A program made the translations under genes and the position numbers. A model generated the notes under the pieces. It did no database searches, was not told the origin of the DNA, and saw only the letters and a program-made list of their open reading frames with translations. From Melieria omissa (lineage: Eukaryota > Arthropoda > Insecta > Diptera > Ulidiidae): a stretch of 64,000 nt of DNA. Positions within the stretch are counted from its first letter, which is position 1. The number at the start of each line of letters is the position of its first letter. The stretch covers positions 44,599,264 through 44,663,263 of the forward strand of contig OZ020269.1 in assembly GCA_963971225.1 (NCBI GenBank), in the 5' to 3' direction. Positions 11,537 through 22,250 of the stretch are shown one piece after another.

Positions 11537-11750
11537 CAAAGACTAATAAGACATAACAATTTTGCCAAAAACAGCTGAAATTTCCTATACGTGTGAGTAT
11601 CTAGATAACCAAGATAAAAACTCCTTGAGAGCAAAGAAATCAGCTGTTTGCAATTTGGTTGACGGGAAAAATTTAAAGCATTGGGTTTTATATGAAAAGG
11701 ATTGCCGGAATAAATGTTTTTCACTCTGAACGTCTCAGATAGTGCATATA
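11537..11750. other. Spacer
   Basis: No gene or recognisable repeat. It ends with the TA duplicate (11749-11750) of the following Tc1-like element. Confidence 0.4.
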
Positions 11751-12099
11751 CACTAGTCAGAATAAGTTTGCGTACAAGGGGTACGTAGTTTTTTCATATG
11801 AAAAATAAATCACTTAAAGTAATTTTTCAAAATCAAAATATTTTTTATTTTTTCCGTAAACTTAGTTCTTTTATTCCATTAAGGTAATAATATCAAAAAC
11901 TTGACCTAACTGTAAAAGGAGGGCCAAAACCAAATATGTTATGAATTCGCCTCAAAAAAAGTTTGCGTAAATGATGAGATTATGTAGTTAAATTCAATTG
12001 AAATTAAGTTTTGTCCAAAAATTAATAACTTTGTGAATTTTCTTTTCTCGCTTGAACTCCCTGCAGAAGTTTCGGCGCAAATTTGTTTAAATTCGGTGT

Positions 12100-12960
12100 T
12101 TTTTCAGCGGTTATTTTTTTATATCCTTGAATTGTTGTATTGGTTAACTATATCTTAGAAGATGGAGTGTTGTTAGGCTCAGGGTTTAACTGAACCCCTT
12201 ATATACTCAATTGGATGCACGTTAGGTGACTAGGGAGGGACTTTTGCAACTTTGTTGAGCCAGTTAATAGCAAACATAGCTTCGCATCGTATGCATTGCG
12301 CGCTGAGGTTGAAAAGATGTGTTGGAATCTGATCCAAAGTTTTGAAACCTTGGCTTACATAAGCTTTTAGAATATGTAAATAACCCCCCGGAAGCATTTC
12401 TGAATAAAACAACACAGCCTGCTCACTCCTTTTCCTGACATGCAGCCCCATACCATATCTCCACATATGCTATTTTTCACTGTTAATTTCAGATTTTTGT
12501 TATTAACAGGATCCTGTTCAAATTAGTTGATGCCTTTTAATGCCAAATATGCCAAACCATTATCAGATAATAATGAAACGTCCCAATTTCTATAGATAAC
12601 AACATTTCGTCCCGGAAATCCGATTTTCTAGACTCCTTGATGGACTCTTTTACGAAAGCAATTCTGTGCTCCTTGTAAGTAAGCTAAATATGGGCTTCTT
12701 ACATGCTGTTATGTAGGGGAAGTATGTTTTTTTCAGAACTTTTCTTATAAAGTCACTGCTAATGGGGTTTATAAAATATTTCTGTACATTTCTGAAGATA
12801 TTGGATGCAACTAGCCTTCGATTGTGATGCACTGATCGCAAAAAATCTAATCCTCTTGCTCGGGTAGCTTAAGAAAATGGTCAGATCGTAGTAACGAAAC
12901 AAGATTTTTTGTTTTTTTTTTTTAGATTTAGGATGGCTTTTTGAAATGACGAATGTGCTC
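12100..12960 (-). pseudogene. Tc1-like transposase remains (element D)
   Basis: Minus-strand pieces include 12841-12650 (MRSVHHNRRLVASNIF) and 12466-12230 (MWRYGMGLHVRK, then AMFAINWLNKVAKVPP). They align with 36000-36540 of element C, where the MVWGCMSGKG block typical of Tc1 transposases can still be read. Stops and frameshifts in both copies exclude function. Confidence 0.7.
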
Positions 12961-13401
12961 TCCCAAAAGTTTCCCTATTTCATGAAATTTTTTGTCAATT
13001 TTGCAAAGTTTTAGTAAGATTATCCTTTTATCCATTTTTAATTTTTTTTGTGTTGGATTCTATTGCTTTCTATAACATTTCAAGCACACATACGGTTTAA
13101 AATAATTTACAAGTCCGTTTGCTGTTCAATGGAATAGAAATTTTCAAAAAAAAAAAGTAAAAAGCATAACCTGAAAAACTCGTTATTAGTTTTGTACGCA
13201 AATTTATAGCCTATTTCCACCGAGCGCTTAAATGCATTTAAGGGCTCTGTTAAGTTTGACAACTGTCAAGCATTTCCACCGAAAATGAGTTAACTCCAAA
13301 AGCTTGTTTTTGTTGACATTTTCATTTGGAAAAATCAAATTCTGCATTTATTTCTGGGCAGCCCCAGCTATACCCATCGCCGCCATCTCCTTGTATACGT
13401 A

Positions 13402-15055
13402 AGGTGCGTAACATAATTATAAGACACTCAGAAAATTTCACTTTGCAGCTTCGCCAAATCTAAACAGTAATTTTTTTTAGAAAAGCAAAAACGCAGAATG
13501 ATTTTGTGAAGTGTCAGTTTGAATGTTAGGCATAACTTAATATTCTTAAAAATTTTTGTAAAATATACCGTTAGCTTTTGTGGGAATGAGCAATATTTGA
13601 GGTAGGTGCAATCGTAACAAAATTATAAGACACTTTGAATTAAAAGTATTCACAGTGCGCAGATAAATTTTTTTATTTACGCGTTGATTTCGGGATTTAA
13701 TTCAATTAATTTAAATTAAAATACCTGCCGGTAAATTACTAACTGAAAAGGAACAAGGCGAAATTACTAATTTTAACGTTGCCGGGTTTAGTGTAAGCGA
13801 AATTTTGAAGGAAATCGGTCGTTCTCTGTGTGCTATTGCCGGATTTCTACGCAATCCACATAATTACGGCAAATGACGAAGTACTGGTCGTACACAAAAG
13901 CTGTCTGACCATGACAAGCGCAGAATTTTGTTGAAAGCGAGCAATTCGTTCACCTCTTGTTCGCAGCTCGCAGCCTTTATCAGCCGGCCAGGGTCTAAAA
14001 TGACCATTTGACGTTTGTTAAACAACTCGGAAAATATTGTCCGAGCTGTTATGAAGAGGGCCCCGACACTCCTACCATGCCACAAAGCTGCACGACTCCA
14101 ATTTGCGCGAAATAATCTGGATACTTGCTGGGACATGGTGAACATATTTTAATATGTTAACTAACATGACTATAAATGCATATTTTTTTCCAAAATGTTA
14201 TCTTTTTTGATGAAAAGAAATTTAATTTGGATGGACCAGATGGTTGTCTATGTTACTGGAGGGGTTTCAGTAAGGAACCCCTTAAATTTTCTAAAAGAAA
14301 TTTCGGTGGCGGATCTGTGATGGTGTGGGGCGTATTTCAAAAACATGAATCGGTCGATTTTCGCTTCACGAGCTCAAGAATGGGCAGTACGGGATATACT
14401 GGAGAGTTGGATCGCGGCCTTCTTCTATTTTGATTAGAAAATAGATATAAACCATGTAATTTTATGCAAGATAACGCGGCCATTCATAAAAGTCGGCAAA
14501 CAATAGGATTTTAGAATATTGCTTTGGTCAAACTATGGACCGACCAACTTGTTCGCACGACTTGATCCCGATTGAAAATATGTGCGGAGTACTTGCCAGG
14601 CGTGTCTATGGGAAAATGATAATATAACTCTGTTGGGGACTTAAAAATTACTATTTTAAAGGAGTGGAGCCATCTGGAGCCCCAATTATCGGTTAAGCTT
14701 ATAAATTCCATGTGAAAACAGTTGTTTGATATTGAAAAGAAAGGGGCGGGTACCATTAATTATTGATTCAACGTTTCTAAAAAAAAATTGAAATCTATGT
14801 TAATGTCAACAAAAAAAACCCATGTGTCTTATAATTTTGTTACGCTTGCAGCTACCTCAAATATTGCTCATTCCCACAAAAGCTAACGGTATATTTGACA
14901 GGAATTTCTAGGAATATTAAGTTATGCCTAAACTTAAAACTGAAACTTCACAAAATCATTCTGCGTTTTTGATTTTCTAAAAAAAATTACTGTTTAGATT
15001 TGGCGAAGCTGCAAAGTGAAATTTTCTGAGTGTCTTATAATTATGTTACGCACCT
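13402..15055 (+). mobile_element. Tc1-like element with long TIRs in IR/DR arrangement
   Basis: Flanked by TA (13400-13401, 15056-15057). The TIRs are about 220 bp (13402 onward, and to 15055). Each arm has an outer and an inner copy of a direct repeat ending TTATAAGACAC (13408 and 13614 on the left; mirrored at about 14825 and 15031 on the right), as known for Tc1 elements with two transposase sites per end. Copy A of the host MITE shows the continuous sequence at this point. Confidence 0.88.
13735..14760 (+). pseudogene. Tc1-like transposase, degenerate
   Basis: Pieces in order: a DNA-binding N-terminal region (LSVSEI-type helix-turn-helix with GRSLCAIAGFLRNP), GRTQKLSDHDKRRIL, then NVIFFDEKKFNLDGPD (14176-14433, first catalytic D), SVMVWGVF, MQDNAAIHK (second catalytic D, about 14463) and a C-terminal part to about 14760. 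In-frame stops (for example after NPHNYGK near 13875) and frameshifts mean it is dead. Confidence 0.85.
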
Positions 15056-15816
15056 TATGTGTGGTTTCTTGTAGCCTCTATAGTACATGAAAACCACTCC
15101 GCTTTCCTTCTCAACAGTCTAGGAATGTCTGCGTTTTCATATTTGTGAAAATTTATCAATTGATTTATTTTTTATCAATTTATTTATCATTTGTCAATGT
15201 ATATTTAATTTGTGAAAGTTGTCGGCTGTTTGATATCAGAGCTGTCTGAATTTTTAATGTCAAGAGGGTTCATGTGAAACGTTTTTTATTTTCTTTTTCA
15301 GCATTTATTATTGGCAAATAATAGAAGTTTTGACTTTGATTATGACAGAAAATATGTATTTTTGCGAATAATGCAGTGAAAAGTAATTGTCTTGGCAAAA
15401 AATCTACCACACCGAACGCAATTCAAATCCCTTCTCTCGGTTGTGTTCGTACGGCTCTTGCAGCGCCTGAAAGCATGCTATCAAAATTTGTACATTTGTG
15501 AATATTGCTCCCGCTTTTAACATAAAGTTTTCTGTTAGACGTGTGTAAACGGCAAAACTGAGTCAACTCAGTTTTGAAAGTGAGTTCACCCACTTTGATA
15601 CAAAAACAATTGTATGGGAATTTGAGTATTTAAATGCGATGTTGAATACATTTAAGCGTTAAATGCATTTAAGGCCCGGTGGAAATAGGCTATTATTCTG
15701 CACCGTTTTGTGAGTATATTGTCAATAAATGCGAATACATGGAAAATTATTATTTTAATTCATCATTAATTCATCTAAAACAGAACAAAAAGTTCAGTTA
15801 AGGCATATATGAATAA

Positions 15817-18069
15817 CTAGCTGGGCCCCGCGGCTTCGCACGCAAGCTCTCTTCTTTCACCCGATACATATTTTGAACGCATGGTTGAACCCATTTTGAT
15901 TTAAATAAAAACATATGTCTATTATCTTTGATGCCAAGTGGTTCTAAAAATTGTGAAGTCAAAGGGCCCTTTAAATCATGAGTTTTCACGTTTACTCTAA
16001 ACAAAATCTTAACCCTTAGTTTACCACGGTAGATTTCGATTTTCAAGAATATGAAAAAACATTGTAATTATTTCCCGATTTAAATGCTTTTTGTCCAAGT
16101 TTGAAGTCAAAAGGACCAATAAATCGTGTTTCCATGCAAACTGTTAACCCATTGTTGACCCCGTTACATGTTGATTTTCAAAAAAGTGAAAAACACGTGT
16201 CAAATTATTTCTCACTCAGAGTACTTTCACAAAGTTTGAAGTCAGTGGGCCCGTTAATTCATTTTTTTTGTTACAGTTTCGCCATACAAACTTTTAACCG
16301 GTCGTTGACCCCGTCCGATTTTAATATTTGGAAAAATTAAAAACACGTACCTATCGAGTTATTTTACATTTAAAGTACTTTCACCAAGTTTGAAGTTAAA
16401 AGGCCAAAAAAATTGTTTCCTCATACATACTTTTAACCCGTCGTTGATCCAGTTACATTTCGATTTTGAAAATAATGAGAAACGCGTGTATAATTTTTTT
16501 ATTTCAAGTATTTTTATAATTTTTGAAGTCAATAGGCCTATCGGTTCATGTTTTTTTCGAGTCTACCCTTAAACAAATCTTAACCCATTATTGGTCCAGT
16601 TAAATTTTGATTTTCGAAAAATTATAAAATACGTATCGAATTATTTTTTGTTTAGAGTATTTTCAGGAAGTTCGAAATCAATATGTCTCTTAAATCACTT
16701 TTCTTAATACAACACCTTCACACATGTTTTGCCTCTACACCCTGAATTTAAAAAAATCCCGTCTTAGCGGAGGTTCATTTTTCAAGATGTATCTACAGTT
16801 CAAATTTCATGTTCGTAGCTTCAGCGGTTTGGGCTGAGCGATGATGAATCAATCAATCAATCAATCAGTCAGTCAATTAGGGCAAACAATCTATGTATAT
16901 AAAAAGAGAGGCGGTACCACACCCTCTTGTCCAGTGCTCACAACTTTCTTCTAGTCGAATTGTGCTACTAAGTGGAAAGTTCGTATCAAGTTTCACTGAT
17001 GTGTGTGTGTACTGCATAACTGTCTGAGCATAAAAAATTTGCCACGCCCCTTGTTCAACGCCCATAAAATATTATCGGTAGAATGACACTTCTATGGGAC
17101 GATGGCATATTCAATCAATACTGTGCGGCTTACAATTCCGGAGCTATTCCATATAAAAGATTAATATACTGTCCATATAAAAGATCAATACTGTGCGGCT
17201 TACAATTCCGGAGCTATTCCATATAAAAGATTAGAGTTGTATGGACGGAGCCACGCCCTCGTGTTAAATACCCGCTTCATTCCTCTGCCGAAAGATATGA
17301 CTAAATGGTAAATTCGTACTAAGTTTCATTCATGTGCGACTAACAGTTCCAAAATTATGCGGATAGTTTGGGTCAAACAAATGTGCCACGCCCCTTGTCC
17401 AACGTCCATAAAATTTTAACAGTGGAATAACACATCTATGAGGCGACGCCTCACTAATTTTCAATGTTGTGCGACTTACAATTCCGAAGCTATTCCATTT
17501 AAAAGAAATTAATTGTATGGGCGGTGCCACACCCCTTTGTTCAATAGCCACCTTATTCCCTCTGCCGAAAGATATGATTAATTGGTAGGTTCATACCAAG
17601 TTTCATTGATGTAGGACTTACAATTCTGCTGCATAAAAAAATGTGCCACGCCCCTTGTTCAACGCCCATAAAATTTTAACAGTAGAATGACACATCTATG
17701 AAACGACGGTACACCAAATTTCAATATTGTGCGACTTACAATTCCGAAGCTATTCCATTTAAAAGAAATGAATTGTATGGGCGGTGCCACACCCCCTTGT
17801 CCAATACCTACCCCATTCCGTCGGTCAAAGGACATGATTAAATAGTAAGTGTGAACTAAATTTAATTGATGTGTGACTTATGGTTCCAAAGTTATTGTCT
17901 AAAAATGTATTCTGGTGGCGCCACGCCCCGTTTTCCCGACTTTTCTTTTTTTATAAACCTTCACGTAACAATTTCGAACAAACCCGCCGAAGGAAGTATC
18001 CAAGTTGGTCCAGCCGTTCTCGAGTGATACGCAGTCGAATGGACCACGATTCATTTTTATATATATAGA
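15817..18069 (-). mobile_element. Non-autonomous Helitron
   Basis: Read on the minus strand it begins TCTATATATATAAAAATGAA (18069) and ends with CTAG at 15817-15820, preceded by a GC-rich hairpin-like GAAGCCGCGGGGCCCAGCTAG-type end. It lies between host A (complement of 18070) and T (complement of 15816). Element C has the unbroken site CCCA/TTATTC at about 35570, so insertion was between A and T without duplication, as known for Helitrons. Internally there are two families of imperfect tandem repeats: about 150 bp (15880-16700) and about 200 bp with GTGCCACGCCCC (16900-17930). No Rep/helicase. Confidence 0.88.
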
Positions 18070-18170
18070 TGTGGATACGTTTTTATAAACAGAGAACCCA
18101 TTTTTGAGGTCAAAATTAATCATAAAATATTTTTGGCTTGCCTGTACGCAAACTTATTCTGACTAGTGTA

Positions 18171-18413
18171 TGTGGTTCGCGTGCCCTACAATGTCTTAGA
18201 ATGCGTCGACTGTCTATTATTTTACGTTAAACTTTCGCCTGCCTTCTGCCATAAAAATTTCCGTTTTATTTTGCATTCACTTCATGGTGAATTGGTGCTC
18301 AGTTGGTTTTTCTATTTATCTATTGTCCGCAACAGCTCGCGGATTTATTTTGCTGCCGGAAAATGATAATTAGTTTTCCAATAAAACAGCAATCGGAAGC
18401 ATCTTACTGTATA
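18171..18413. other. Unassigned sequence
   Basis: No gene or repeat recognised. Confidence 0.35.
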
Positions 18414-18417
18414 TTAA

Positions 18418-18912
18418 CCCATTAAGCCCTGAGCGTTGCGTTTGCGCAACGTTTGGGAATTTCGCTACATTAAGTAATTCATAAAGATATAAGACTTGAA
18501 AATGGGTAGAATTGAATTCGAATTGATCGTTTTAGATTCTGCCATACCCAAATTTCAAATTTTTTAAATATTCATATCTTTTTTTCGATCTAAAGTCAAA
18601 GGTTTTTTTTGGGGAATTTTTGAAATTCAATTAAAAATACTTATTCTTCAAACCTATCAAAATCCCTTTGTGGGCTGCATTTTGTAATGCTAAACTATTT
18701 AAACATAAGTTTTAAAAAAATTTTTTTTTTTAAATTTTATGTTTTGTATGTGACTAAGGCCCAAATTGCGTTTGCGCAACGTACCCTCCTGGTTCAGGGG
18801 GTGGGGGTATGAATTATTTGCTTGATTTTTTTTCTTGATTAGGTCAATTAATAAGATTGTGTAAAATTTTATGGAAATCGCACAAGCCCTTCTGGGGTCA
18901 GGTTTTAATGGG
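18418..18912. mobile_element. TTAA-flanked MITE (piggyBac type)
   Basis: A 495-bp element with TTAA at 18414-18417 and 18913-18916 and ends CCCATTAAGCCCTGA / complement of CCCATTAAAACCTGACCCC. Inside, the palindrome-like GCGTTTGCGCAACGT occurs near both ends (about 18436 and 18767). TTAA plus CCC ends fit piggyBac mobilisation. Non-coding. Confidence 0.8.
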
Positions 18913-18916
18913 TTAA

Positions 18917-20084
18917 TCAATAAATTATTTATAACTAAGAAAAGCGCGATCATAAAATTGCTTATAGCTCATTCAAGTTTGCTGTTATTTTGCATTGCTT
19001 GTTGGCTATTTTTCATACAAGTTTCAATTTAGCAATGCGTTTACAATTCGTGGTGAAACCCAATCAGCTGTTTCTTGTTTGGAAATGTGTCGCGAATGGA
19101 AGTTTGTGAACAGAATCAAGATTCACTTTTAAATCGCTGCCGGAACAGGAATTTGTACTGCCTCTGTAATCTAAATGTGATTCCAATAAATTTGCCAGTT
19201 ATCAAAATTGTTCTGGTTTGTTCATGTTGCTATAGTTTTGCATTGTTCTGCCACCACTTCGCATACAAATTTTATGATGCTATTAACTACATATTGTGGT
19301 GACAAAATACCAGCTGTTGCATTTGGTGCTTCATGTTGAACCTGATATTGCTCGGGACAATTTTAAAATGACAAATTTAATCATTTTTACAAATTAACAA
19401 AAGAATTCTTTTAAGTAAGCATAGCGGCACGCATTACTACATGTAGTTTTATTTGCAATAGTGTTGTGCACCCACAGTTTTATGACGACTTCAAACTCGT
19501 CATTTGAGGCTTTTTGCTTTAAGTTATGTAGTAGTACAAATTATTAATGATTTGATATGTATACCTCTTGCATTTTCATCCAATGGTTTTTTCAAAAAAT
19601 TTAGCAACAATTGTTTAAAAGAAATTTAAAAATGTTGTTGTTAGTAACAATCGTATAAGAACAGTCAGAATATGCAGAAAGATAAAACTCAAAAACTATG
19701 TATTACGTACATATTATAGAGTTAAGTTGATAAAAAGTTAAATAGTCGCACAAACATATCTATAATTTTGATATTGTTGATAGTCTTCTTGTTTGCTTAT
19801 CTTCAAAACGAAAAAATATCGACAGCAATTCCAAGCCTATTCCACCACCAAGCATGGTGAAGCGATCATTTCAGTAGTCCCAGTAAAGGAATGTTGTATG
19901 TGTCATTGTTTTGTATGACGGATATGACATACATTTTTCGGCTACGCATGGGTACTAATTTACACACTACGAAATGTATCTATAAGGCTCGGGTATTTAT
20001 GTGACAGCGGGTATTTATTTGACAGCAAGAAATGAGTCTGTATAAGTGAGAACAACACGAAGTGTCAAGTCTTTATTGTCTCTG
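18917..20084. other. Gene-poor AT-rich stretch
   Basis: No convincing coding sequence or known repeat. Short frames (for example 19075-19302) lack codon structure or homology I recognise. Confidence 0.4.
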
Positions 20085-20208
20085 CATGATCTGAGTTCAG
20101 ACCGCGGCGTAAGCCAGGTTGGTTTCTAGCTTTGATAAGTTCTAATATTTTAGTGCGAAAGGACCAAATATTAGAATTATTTAATTTTTTGTTAAGAATA
20201 TGATTAAT
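20085..20208 (+). pseudogene. rrnL: Mitochondrial 16S rRNA 3' end (NUMT)
   Basis: Carries the conserved 3' domain: GATCTGAGTTCAGACC, then GGCGTAAGCCAGGTTGGTTTC and ACGAAAGGACCAAATA-like blocks. A CG insertion after GACC and other changes mark it as a nuclear copy. It stops at the E2 insertion. Confidence 0.9.
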
Positions 20209-20210
20209 TA

Positions 20211-21185
20211 AGGGAGAGGGCTGGGTTGTGAACCAGGCTGGGGTGTGAACCATTGCCGTTTTTTCTTTCCCTAATTGACATATCGCCAATCTTTCAACTG
20301 TCAATTTTGTCTTATGATATGACTCTGCTCTGTGGTTACACCGAAGTACAAACACGTATTGCTTGTGGCAGCAATCGAGTTTGAAAGACATCGTGTTTGA
20401 AAATCGACTGCGAAAACTTGTTGGCTTTTTTTTAAAGTGCTATCTTAGTGACTGAGCTTATTGCAAAAAGGTCAGTGTAATACATGTTTATTTAGTGTTT
20501 TGATTCTATTTTACGATGCAATATTTGTTTATGTCGAATTATGATTGGAAGTGTCGTTTATTTTAAAGTTTCCAAAATGGCATCGTGGTTGGGCTGTGAA
20601 CCACTGAGGTGGCTGGGTTATGAACCACCTGTTTTTCGTACTACATTTGTTCTAACACTGTCAAATATGGACGGATATATTAAAATAAAGTCATTTTATA
20701 TAATTTAACTCGATTTCGTTGTGTTCACTTGAAGTGAGCCAATACGAGAACACGTTCGTATTTCACATGCAAACATTCCGACACAGATTAGGATGAAAAT
20801 TTAAAAAATTGAGCAGTTTCATTCATTGCGATTTTTTGGCCTAAGAGGCGTCATTATAACTTTTTTTCACCTCTTGAGGCTTCCTGATTAAATAAATTCT
20901 CAATGTACTTAAAAATTATGGGTGTTTTCTTCGTATTTTCTGACTTTAATAGGGATTTTCCAGATGGTTCACAACCCAGCCACTTTTTTGAAAAAGCGAA
21001 AAATCACGTTCTTAGAAAATTGGACGTAGAGAGTTAAATTTCAATCAAAACGGTAATCTGTCTTCATAACAAAGTTGCGTTATATATTCACCTTTCCAAC
21101 GGTATCTTCGATTTTTCGATATCTTTATTCTGAGAAAAGTTAGAGCCGAAAAACAAAACCCGGTTCACACCCCAGCCCTCTCCCT
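20211..21185. mobile_element. E2: TA-flanked non-coding element with six GGCTGGGTTGTGAACCA-type motifs
   Basis: A 975-bp element with ends AGGGAGAGGGCTGGG on both sides, flanked by TA (20209-20210, 21186-21187). It lies exactly at the rrnL/trnL1 border of the NUMT. Motif copies are direct at 20221, 20239, 20588 and 20611, and inverted at 20966 and 21163. No coding capacity. Same layout as E1 and E3. The segment before the right tip (about 21134-21160, GTTAGAGCCGAAAAACAAAA) resembles the same place in E3. Confidence 0.88.
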
Positions 21186-21186
21186 T

Positions 21187-21251
21187 ACTATTTTGGCAGA
21201 TTAGTGCAATAAATTTAGAATTTATAGATATAATTTATATTACAAATAGTA
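21187..21251 (+). pseudogene. trnL1: Mitochondrial tRNA-Leu(UAG) (NUMT)
   Basis: A full-length cloverleaf-like sequence: acceptor ACTATTT/AAATAGT and anticodon loop TTTAGAA with TAG. The first base is part of the TA duplicated by E2. Intact in shape, but nuclear and not expected to be used. Confidence 0.9.
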
Positions 21252-21284
21252 CTTGATTTTTATAGAAGGGAGCTTAATTTTAGT

Positions 21285-21396
21285 TGTTTGTTACTGTTAT
21301 ACTAGCTGGTTTATCTTCTAACTCAAATTACGCTTTATTAGGAGGTTTACGAGCTGTTGCTCAAACCATTTTTTGTGAAGTTAGAATTCGCTCACT
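21285..21396 (+). pseudogene. nad1: nad1 fragment (NUMT)
   Basis: Reads [17 protein letters not shown], a core part of NADH dehydrogenase subunit 1. The gene start and most of the C-terminal half are missing. Confidence 0.88.
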
Positions 21397-21758
21397 TTGT
21401 AGGGGCTGAAACCCCATTCATCCCTTATCCCCTTTCCACATGTGAACCTAAAATCTCTTTAGCACAGTCCATTTTATGTTTTTGCTTACCAACTTAGCTC
21501 AAAACATGAAAACTGTCTTTATAAAACGGATGAGAAGAAAAATATTAACATATGTTAATATGTAACCAAAATAGGGGTAAACATTTTCATTTGTAAAAAA
21601 AATATGGAAAAAATTAAATTTTTAGTTTTCTGATTAAATATATAGAAAGAGGTTGACAAATTGAGCCGAAGCCGCATGAAAATCAGACTTAAACCCAAAA
21701 AGTTATAGCAAAATCAAAATTGAAATATTAACATATGTTAATAGTGACAGTGTGAAGG
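21397..21758. mobile_element. TTAA-associated MITE, left-truncated (NUMT copy)
   Basis: Reverse-complement match to 33497-33890. The right end ...GACAGTGTGAAGG abuts TTAA (21759-21762). The palindrome ATTAACATATGTTAAT occurs twice (about 21546 and 21727). The left end has no TTAA and joins nad1 directly, coinciding with the nad1 deletion. Confidence 0.7.
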
Positions 21759-21762
21759 TTAA

Positions 21763-21831
21763 GTTCTTTATTATTTTTTAATGGATTGAAGGCGTTGTTA
21801 ATTTTTTTGATGTTATGAATTTATTTTAGCA
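21763..21831 (+). pseudogene. nad1: nad1 C-terminal fragment (NUMT)
   Basis: Reads LLFFNGLKALLIFLMLWIYF, similar to the end of nad1 and placed directly before trnS2, as in insect mtDNA. Confidence 0.7.
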
Positions 21832-21833
21832 AA

Positions 21834-21898
21834 GTTTATAGAAAGGGATTTTTTCTATCTCATGTTTTCAAAACATGTGTTTATTCAAGCTCATAAAC
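21834..21898 (-). pseudogene. trnS2: Mitochondrial tRNA-Ser(UGA) (NUMT)
   Basis: Minus strand: TATGAGCTTGAATAA D-arm region and anticodon arm ACATGTTTTGAAAACATG with TGA. Position between nad1 and cob agrees with the NUMT order. Confidence 0.88.
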
Positions 21899-21902
21899 GA
21901 AT

Positions 21903-22115
21903 TAATTAATTTATCTCATCATTTGATTACTAGTGGGTTAAGTAGGTAACAAAGAAAGTAAACAACAGTTAAAATTTGTCCAATAAGAATATAAGGTTCT
22001 TCTATTGGTCGTGCTCCAATTCATGTTAGTAAAATTGGATTCCTAGTAATTTTCTTAGGTGATAGAATGGAAGAATTAGAACTGATAAGACTAATGCAAT
22101 TACTCCTCCTAATTT
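21903..22115 (-). pseudogene. cob: Cytochrome b C-terminal part (NUMT)
   Basis: Minus strand reads KLGGVIALVLSVLILPF, then after a deletion [19 protein letters not shown] and a C-terminus ending near trnS2. It is separated from the rest of cob by the LINE at 22116-24343. Confidence 0.92.
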
Positions 22116-22250
22116 TTCATTTCATTTTCATTTCATTTCATTTATTTCAAGTCTACAGTAATGAACTTACAGACTAAGCAAACAACAATAAAAGAACTTA
22201 AAAATAGAATAACAATTGGAATAAAACTTAAAACAACAATGAGAATAACG

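Larger units (their letters stand above)
13207..15692. mobile_element. Harbinger-type MITE, copy B, split by a Tc1 element
   Basis: The ends are TAGCCTATTTCCACCGAGCG (13207) and the complement of TAGCCTATTTCCACCGGGCC (ending 15692), flanked by TTA at 13204-13206 and 15693-15695. Element C retains the empty TTA site (complement of about 35625-35632). This establishes a 3-bp TWA duplication as in PIF/Harbinger. Its own length is about 830 bp and it is non-coding. A 1654-bp Tc1 element sits at 13402-15055. Confidence 0.85.
11751..18168 (-). mobile_element. Tc1-like element D, split by two nested insertions
   Basis: The ends are CACTAGTCAGAATAAGTTTG at 11751 and its complement ending at 18168, flanked by TA (11749-11750, 18169-18170). 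It aligns, inverted, with the uninterrupted relative C (35468-36960). Its own sequence is 11751-13206, 15696-15816 and 18070-18168, about 1.68 kb in all. A Harbinger-type MITE sits at 13207-15692 and a Helitron at 15817-18069. Transposase remains are on the minus strand at 12100-12960. Confidence 0.88.

Noticed and set aside
20065..20391. Minus-strand frame of 108 codons
   Set aside because: Overlaps the 16S NUMT and the left end of E2; no domain.
21187..21251. Functional tRNA-Leu gene
   Set aside because: It is mitochondrial in type and embedded in a decayed NUMT.
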